Shown one piece after another: positions 60,123-64,000 of a DNA stretch of 64,000 bases. Below the pieces are notes generated by a model, which saw nothing but the letters and a program-made list of their open reading frames with translations, was not told the origin of the DNA and did not search any database. The stretch lies in NCBI GenBank assembly GCA_934167465.1, contig CAKPKR010000004.1:1-64000 (forward strand), in the 5' to 3' direction. Both the position numbers and the translations under genes were made by a program. Source of the stretch: an uncultured Bacilli bacterium. GTDB taxonomy: Bacteria; Bacillota_I; Bacilli_A; RF39; UBA660. The stretch's first letter is position 1, and every line of letters starts with the position of its first letter.

Positions 60123-61901
60123 ATGAAAAAAATATTGTATTTTTGTGCATTGTTTTTATTGTTTCCAATTATTTCTTTAGCAGCCTCTACAGAAATTGTT
60201 GGATTAGAGTCAACTATTGATGTTAAAAAAAATAGAACTGCTAATGTAGAAGAAAAAATAAATTTATATATTATTGATAAAACTGATGAATTTGAAAAAA
60301 ATATTGATAAGAAGTATTTTGCATATAGAAAAGATGGAAGCAAAATTTATATTGATTCTAAATTAAAAAATATTTCATCAAAAAAATTATTAAAAACTAA
60401 TTCTTCTAATAATAAAGAAACAATAAAATTAAAATTGGATGGAAAAAAAGATACAATTGAAACTATTAATTTAAAATATAGTTATAATTTAGGTAAAGAT
60501 AAATCTAAAGATTATGATGAATTTTATTATAATATAGTTAATTCTGATAGTGTAGCGTCAAATGTTAATTTTGAAATAACATTACCTGAAGATGCCAAAA
60601 TTAATAATATTGATTTTGCAATTGATGATAAATATAATTTATTAAAAGATGATGTTACTTATAGTATTGAAGATAATGTTATTACAGGATATTTAAATGT
60701 TATGTTGAATGAAAATCAAAAATTTACTATTAGAGTTGAATTTCCTAATAATTACTTTATTAATGTTTCAGATAATTTTAATTATTTAAAATTTTTATAT
60801 CTATTATTTCCGTTAATAACATTAGTTATAATTTTTATGTATTGGTGGAAATATGCCAGAAATAATAAATTTAAACAAGAAGTAACAAGCGTTATTCCTA
60901 ATAATTATGATCCTGTTGAAATTTCTTACTTATATAAAGGATTTAGTGAGGAAAATGATTTAATTATTGATTTAATATTTTTGGCTAATAAGGGATATTT
61001 AAGTATTGAAGAAAATGAAGATGGATATAAATTAGATTCTCAAAACACATTTAAATTTATAAAAAACAAAGATTATGATGGTAATAATGCTGTTCAAAAA
61101 TTATTATTTGAAGGAATATTTAAAGAAAGTGATATTGTTGAACTTAAAGATATAGAATATGGATATAGTAGTAAGATAATTGATACAAAAAAAATGATTG
61201 ATAATAAAGAAAATAAGTTAAAATTATTTAATGTTGAAATTAACAAAATTAAAAAAATATTTTTAGTTTTATTGTCGATATGTGTTTTAGTATTAAATAT
61301 TGAACCAGTTAAACAGTTAACTAATTCTTATTTATTAATACCTGTTTTAGCCTTTTTAATGGCTCTTGGTATAGCTATTATGTCAATTTTTGATACTAAA
61401 GGAACTTCAAAAAAAATATTTGGTTTTATATTATTTTTTGCTATTGCATTTATAAGTGTATATACTTTAATTGGCCAAACAAAATTAATAATAATTTATT
61501 TGTTACAATTAATATTAATATTTGTTACTATATTTCTTTATAAAAAAATACCAATTAGAACTTTATATGGCAATAAAAATTTAGCTGAAATAAATGCATT
61601 TAAAATTGGATTACTTAGTATGAGTCCTAAAGAAATAGAGGAAAAGCAAAAAGAAAATTCTAATTATTTCTATGATATGATTCCATATACTTTTGCTTTA
61701 GGAATAACTGATGAATGGGTTATTAAAGGAAAAAGTATTGTTAAAAATGCTCCTTATTGGCATATTACTAAGGAACAATTTGATCTTAATAAAGAAATAA
61801 GATTTTTTAAAAATGTTATTTTCACTACTTCAAAAGTAATGATTAAAGCAATATATGCTAAAAATGAATCTACACAAATAGAATATAAGATTTATAAATA
61901 A
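60123..61901 (+). CDS. DUF2207-type membrane protein
   Basis: 592 residues. Signal peptide about 1-20 (ILYFCALFLLFPIISLAA), then an extracellular beta-rich domain (DUF2207-like: TIDVKKNRTANVEEKINLYI, NYSY-like LKYSYNLGKDKSKDYDEFYYNIV). A membrane helix at about 220-238 (FLYLLFPLITLVIIFMYWW) is followed by a cytoplasmic domain starting NNYDPVEISYLYKG, and a helix cluster at about 375-470. The architecture matches the DUF2207 family, whose role is unknown. ATG 60123 gives the proper signal peptide; ATG 60111 adds four residues. Confidence 0.82.
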   Translation: MKKILYFCALFLLFPIISLAASTEIVGLESTIDVKKNRTANVEEKINLYIIDKTDEFEKNIDKKYFAYRKDGSKIYIDSKLKNISSKKLLKTNSSNNKETIKLKLDGKKDTIETINLKYSYNLGKDKSKDYDEFYYNIVNSDSVASNVNFEITLPEDAKINNIDFAIDDKYNLLKDDVTYSIEDNVITGYLNVMLNENQKFTIRVEFPNNYFINVSDNFNYLKFLYLLFPLITLVIIFMYWWKYARNNKFKQEVTSVIPNNYDPVEISYLYKGFSEENDLIIDLIFLANKGYLSIEENEDGYKLDSQNTFKFIKNKDYDGNNAVQKLLFEGIFKESDIVELKDIEYGYSSKIIDTKKMIDNKENKLKLFNVEINKIKKIFLVLLSICVLVLNIEPVKQLTNSYLLIPVLAFLMALGIAIMSIFDTKGTSKKIFGFILFFAIAFISVYTLIGQTKLIIIYLLQLILIFVTIFLYKKIPIRTLYGNKNLAEINAFKIGLLSMSPKEIEEKQKENSNYFYDMIPYTFALGITDEWVIKGKSIVKNAPYWHITKEQFDLNKEIRFFKNVIFTTSKVMIKAIYAKNESTQIEYKIYK

Positions 61902-61923
61902 ACTCAATTTTTTGAGTTTTTTT
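61900..61923 (+). terminator. Terminator after 61901
   Basis: AAACTCAA-tttt-TTGAGTTT with a T run. It insulates the poly-G promoter that follows. Confidence 0.88.
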
Positions 61924-61961
61924 GTTATTCAAAATTTTTTCTAAAAATTATAACATTTTTC

Positions 61962-61993
61962 TTGACAAAAACGTCTGGGGGGGGGGGTATGAT
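61962..61993 (+). promoter_or_regulatory. Promoter with 11-G tract in its spacer (copy 2)
   Basis: TTGACA (61962-61967) and TATGAT (61988-61993) flank AAAACGTCT plus eleven G (61977-61987): a 20-bp spacer, one longer than copy 1 because of one extra A. Removal of three G would restore 17 bp. The flanks ACGTCT and GTAGGAAT before the start codon are shared with copy 1. Confidence 0.85.
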
Positions 61994-62016
61994 ATTGTAA
62001 GAGAGTAGGAATCTAG

Positions 62017-63378
62017 ATGAAAAAAATAATAAAAAATAGAATATTTTTAGTAATTATAATAACTATCATAGTTACTAGTGTAAGTGTATATGCAGCAACA
62101 ACATATAAAGCAAGTGATGTAATATACAATGCTAGTAATGGAACAAGCGTGAATGTTAGTGAAGCTTTAAATGATATATATAATAATATGAATAGTGGTG
62201 GATGTTCAAGTAAGGTTGCACCTCCAACTTTAGGTAGTGGAATGATACCAGTCACAATAAGTAATAATGGAACAGTAAAATATGCTGATACAAATAGTAA
62301 TTGGTATAACTATTGTGATAAATTATGGGCGAATGCAGTAATATTATCAAGTGGATCATATAAAGTTGGAGATACAATACCTGAAAGTGCAATTGAATCA
62401 TATTTTGTATGGATACCTAGATTTAGATATAAATTATGGAATACCGGAACGGCAAGTAAAGGACCACATTCAATAGAAATAGAATTCGAAACAAAAGATA
62501 CAACACCAAGTACAGAAAGTAATAATGGTGAATGGTTAACCCATCCAGCATTTACTTCATTTAATAGTAATGGATTTTGGGTAGGAAAATTTGAAACAGG
62601 ATATAAAGGGTCTACTAATACTTCTACAGCACAAGTAAATAAAAATGATTCAAGTAAAGTTATAATAAAACCAAATGTTTATAGTTGGCGAAATATAACA
62701 GTTGGTAATATATTTTTAACAAGTTATAATTATAAAAGAAATTTAGATAGTCACATGATTAAGAATACCGAATGGGGAGCAGTAGCATATCTATCTCATT
62801 CAAAATATGGGATAGGTTATGAAATAAATATAAATAATAATAGTTCATATAAAACGGGATATAGTGCCTTACCATCAACAAATCAACAGACATATCCAGG
62901 AACATATGGAGATGGGGATAGTTATAATCAAGCATATAATACCGAAATAGGCTATTTAGCTAGTACAACCGGAAATATAACAGGTGTTTATGATATGAGT
63001 GGTGGAGCATTGGAATATGTAGCAGGCTATATAAGTGGGAAACCAGGATCAAGTGGATTAACACCAACTAATTATAATTCAAAATATTTTGATGTTTATA
63101 ATAGCAGTTCTTCTTTAACAAGTTATCAATATCGAATCTTAGGAGATGCAACCGGCGAAATGGGACCATTTAAGGGTTATTTAGATGGAGATAATAATTC
63201 AAGATATCATAGTAGTTGGTACGCTTCCAACGCGAATTTCGTTGACTCTTCTTACCCTTGGTTCGACCGAGGCGGCGATTACAGCAATGGTGTACTTGCA
63301 GGTCAGTTCAGCTTCGGTAGGTACACAGGTGGCATTGATGGTTACGTTGGCTTTCGCCTAGTTTTAATACCACAATAA
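62017..63378 (+). CDS. Exported lectin/FGE-fold protein, probable DGR target
   Basis: 453 residues. Residues 1-27 are a signal peptide or anchor. Residues 28-60 repeat the leader of the protein at 8619 (TYKASDVIYNASNG, ALNDIYN). The main body has SYFVWIPRFRYKLWN, NGFWVGKFETGYKG, TEWGAVAYLSHSKYGIG, TGVYDMSGGALEYVAG and RILGDATGE. The last 50 residues read WYASNANFV, WFDRGGDYSNG and end VGFRLVLIPQ, as in C-type-lectin proteins diversified by DGRs. The DNA of that end is abruptly GC-rich. Expression is probably phase variable through the upstream poly-G promoter. Likely a surface adhesin. Confidence 0.82.
   Translation: MKKIIKNRIFLVIIITIIVTSVSVYAATTYKASDVIYNASNGTSVNVSEALNDIYNNMNSGGCSSKVAPPTLGSGMIPVTISNNGTVKYADTNSNWYNYCDKLWANAVILSSGSYKVGDTIPESAIESYFVWIPRFRYKLWNTGTASKGPHSIEIEFETKDTTPSTESNNGEWLTHPAFTSFNSNGFWVGKFETGYKGSTNTSTAQVNKNDSSKVIIKPNVYSWRNITVGNIFLTSYNYKRNLDSHMIKNTEWGAVAYLSHSKYGIGYEININNNSSYKTGYSALPSTNQQTYPGTYGDGDSYNQAYNTEIGYLASTTGNITGVYDMSGGALEYVAGYISGKPGSSGLTPTNYNSKYFDVYNSSSSLTSYQYRILGDATGEMGPFKGYLDGDNNSRYHSSWYASNANFVDSSYPWFDRGGDYSNGVLAGQFSFGRYTGGIDGYVGFRLVLIPQ
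63214..63372 (+). other. Putative DGR variable region
   Basis: Bases 63241-63300 and 63301-63360 each contain 31 G or C by hand count (52 percent), in an otherwise strongly AT-rich gene. The codons include many NNC/NNT at positions where DGR templates have AAC/AAT (GAC, TAC, GGT, ATT, GAT), interspersed with fixed RGG, NG, AG and GFR blocks. No near-copy (template repeat) and no reverse transcriptase frame was seen in the window. Confidence 0.7.
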
Positions 63379-63414
63379 AGCAATGTTTAAAAAATTAATT
63401 TATAAATATCATAG

Positions 63415-63462
63415 AAGAAATAAAATTTAAAGTTTAGTCTTTACTTTTTATTTCTTTTTTTA
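63415..63462 (+). terminator. Terminator after 63378
   Basis: AAGAAATAAAA pairs with TTTTTATTTCTT across an 18-20 base loop, followed by TTTTTT. Confidence 0.65.
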
Positions 63463-63467
63463 TTTGT

Positions 63468-63473
63468 TATAAT
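63468..63473 (+). promoter_or_regulatory. Extended -10 promoter of the gene at 63490
   Basis: TATAAT directly preceded by TGT; no convincing -35. GGTGGTG then precedes the ATG, leaving a leader of about ten bases. Confidence 0.5.
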
Positions 63474-63489
63474 ATATTTGGTGGTGTTA

Positions 63490-64000
63490 ATGAATTATAT
63501 AAATAATGGAAAATATTATTTGATTGCTAAATATGATGAAGAAGTACATACTATATCAATAAATCAAAAATGGTATTTAGGTAATAAAACACAAGATAAT
63601 TTTCAAACTGGAAACGATATAAGTGCTATAGATATTGTAACAACTAAATTTGAAAATGAAAAACAAATGAAAGAACAAATTTTTAAAAATGAGTATATTA
63701 AATCAAAAAATGTTGATATCTTTATAGTACATAAAAATAAACAAAATGGTAAAGAATACATAAATGAATATGAAATTATATATAAAAATCCAGAAAAAAA
63801 AGAAAGAATGCAATTACTTGATAATATTGGAAAAAAGAGATTATTTGAAGAGCCAATAAACTATGAAGAACTACAAATGTTTATGAATAAATTTATTACA
63901 AAATTTAATAATTCTGAATCATTTATGGAATTTATGAAAAACCCTTATTCAACAATTGATAAGCATTTTAAAGAAGAATTATTAAGAAGAAAAAAAATAG
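63490..64000 (+). CDS. Hypothetical protein, 3' end outside window
   Basis: 170 codons open to the window end. It begins MNYINNGKYYLIAKYDEEVHTISIN and continues with DISAIDIVTTKFENEKQMKEQIF and SKNVDIFIVHKNKQNG, a soluble alpha/beta-looking sequence with no signal peptide. The last visible part is helical (EELQMFMNKFITKFNNSESFMEFMKN). The family is not recognised. It directly follows the putative DGR target, so its downstream neighbours matter for finding the template repeat and reverse transcriptase. Confidence 0.65.
   Translation, partial: MNYINNGKYYLIAKYDEEVHTISINQKWYLGNKTQDNFQTGNDISAIDIVTTKFENEKQMKEQIFKNEYIKSKNVDIFIVHKNKQNGKEYINEYEIIYKNPEKKERMQLLDNIGKKRLFEEPINYEELQMFMNKFITKFNNSESFMEFMKNPYSTIDKHFKEELLRRKKI

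Noticed and set aside
63490..64000. Reverse transcriptase of the suspected DGR
   Set aside because: The visible 170 residues lack any reverse transcriptase motif; the enzyme, if present, lies outside the window.

Overview
This window comes from a strongly AT-rich member of the Bacillota. The standard code applies: TGA is used as a stop and tryptophan is TGG. Many starts carry a short AGGTGAT/GGTGAT ribosome binding site, and promoters often carry TGn next to the -10. Gene orders match Bacilli: rbgA region, mrnC-rlmB-sigH, rpsL-rpsG-fusA-tuf, ylbD-ylbE-rsmD, rlmN-prpC-prkC-rsgA-rpe. Capsule genes and a FemAB-type protein show a walled cell. A gut-associated, genome-reduced Bacilli lineage (for example RF39-like) is my inference; no 16S gene is present to test it.

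Layout. 1-8533: a truncated serine recombinase, then housekeeping RNA/ribosome genes and the str operon. 8564-9164: a secreted protein behind a promoter with an 11-G tract between -35 and -10. 9179-12068: a FemAB-type gene and a leucine-rich-like repeat protein, transcribed divergently from promoters that share a -35. 12098-21593: a capsule/exopolysaccharide locus (initiating sugar transferase, attenuator-like terminator, three GT2 enzymes, EpsG-like polymerase, flippase, LCP ligase, fused chain-length/tyrosine kinase, PHP phosphatase). 21595-26453: a glutamine-amidotransferase-like hydrolase, an unknown protein with an inverted repeat around its promoter, and pyruvate phosphate dikinase. 26458-33839: accessory DNA with candidate small RNAs, a broken Abi gene, a phosphatase-glycosyltransferase fusion, a C-H-D hydrolase-like protein, a stop-interrupted gene, a PfkB kinase and an Smr protein. 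33945-40519: large surface-type proteins, a GT8 enzyme and a ClpX-like ATPase.

40508-43277 is a repeat-rich island beside two tRNA genes. It holds two copies of what looks like a type I toxin-antitoxin locus: a short hydrophobic peptide, an mRNA whose 5' and 3' ends can pair, and a convergent antisense promoter. The 3' end of tRNA-Leu is duplicated about 1.16 kb away. 43418-57800 is housekeeping: cysS, a zinc peptidase, ylbD/ylbE/rsmD with a SirA-like gene, yidD, rnc, an ABC exporter, and rlmN-prpC-prkC-rsgA-rpe.

57797-64000 is a surface-protein region. It has a lipoprotein, a prepilin-like protein with a C-type-lectin/formylglycine-enzyme-like C-terminus, a DUF2207-type membrane protein, and a second poly-G-promoter gene. 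That last gene ends in an abruptly GC-rich segment with the hallmarks of a diversity-generating retroelement (DGR) variable region. The most interesting system here is the apparent coupling of a slippage-prone promoter (on/off expression) to a DGR-type hypervariable ligand-binding domain (sequence variation) in one exported protein, with a sibling at 8.6 kb that shares the promoter and leader but has a different body. No reverse transcriptase or template repeat was found inside the window.
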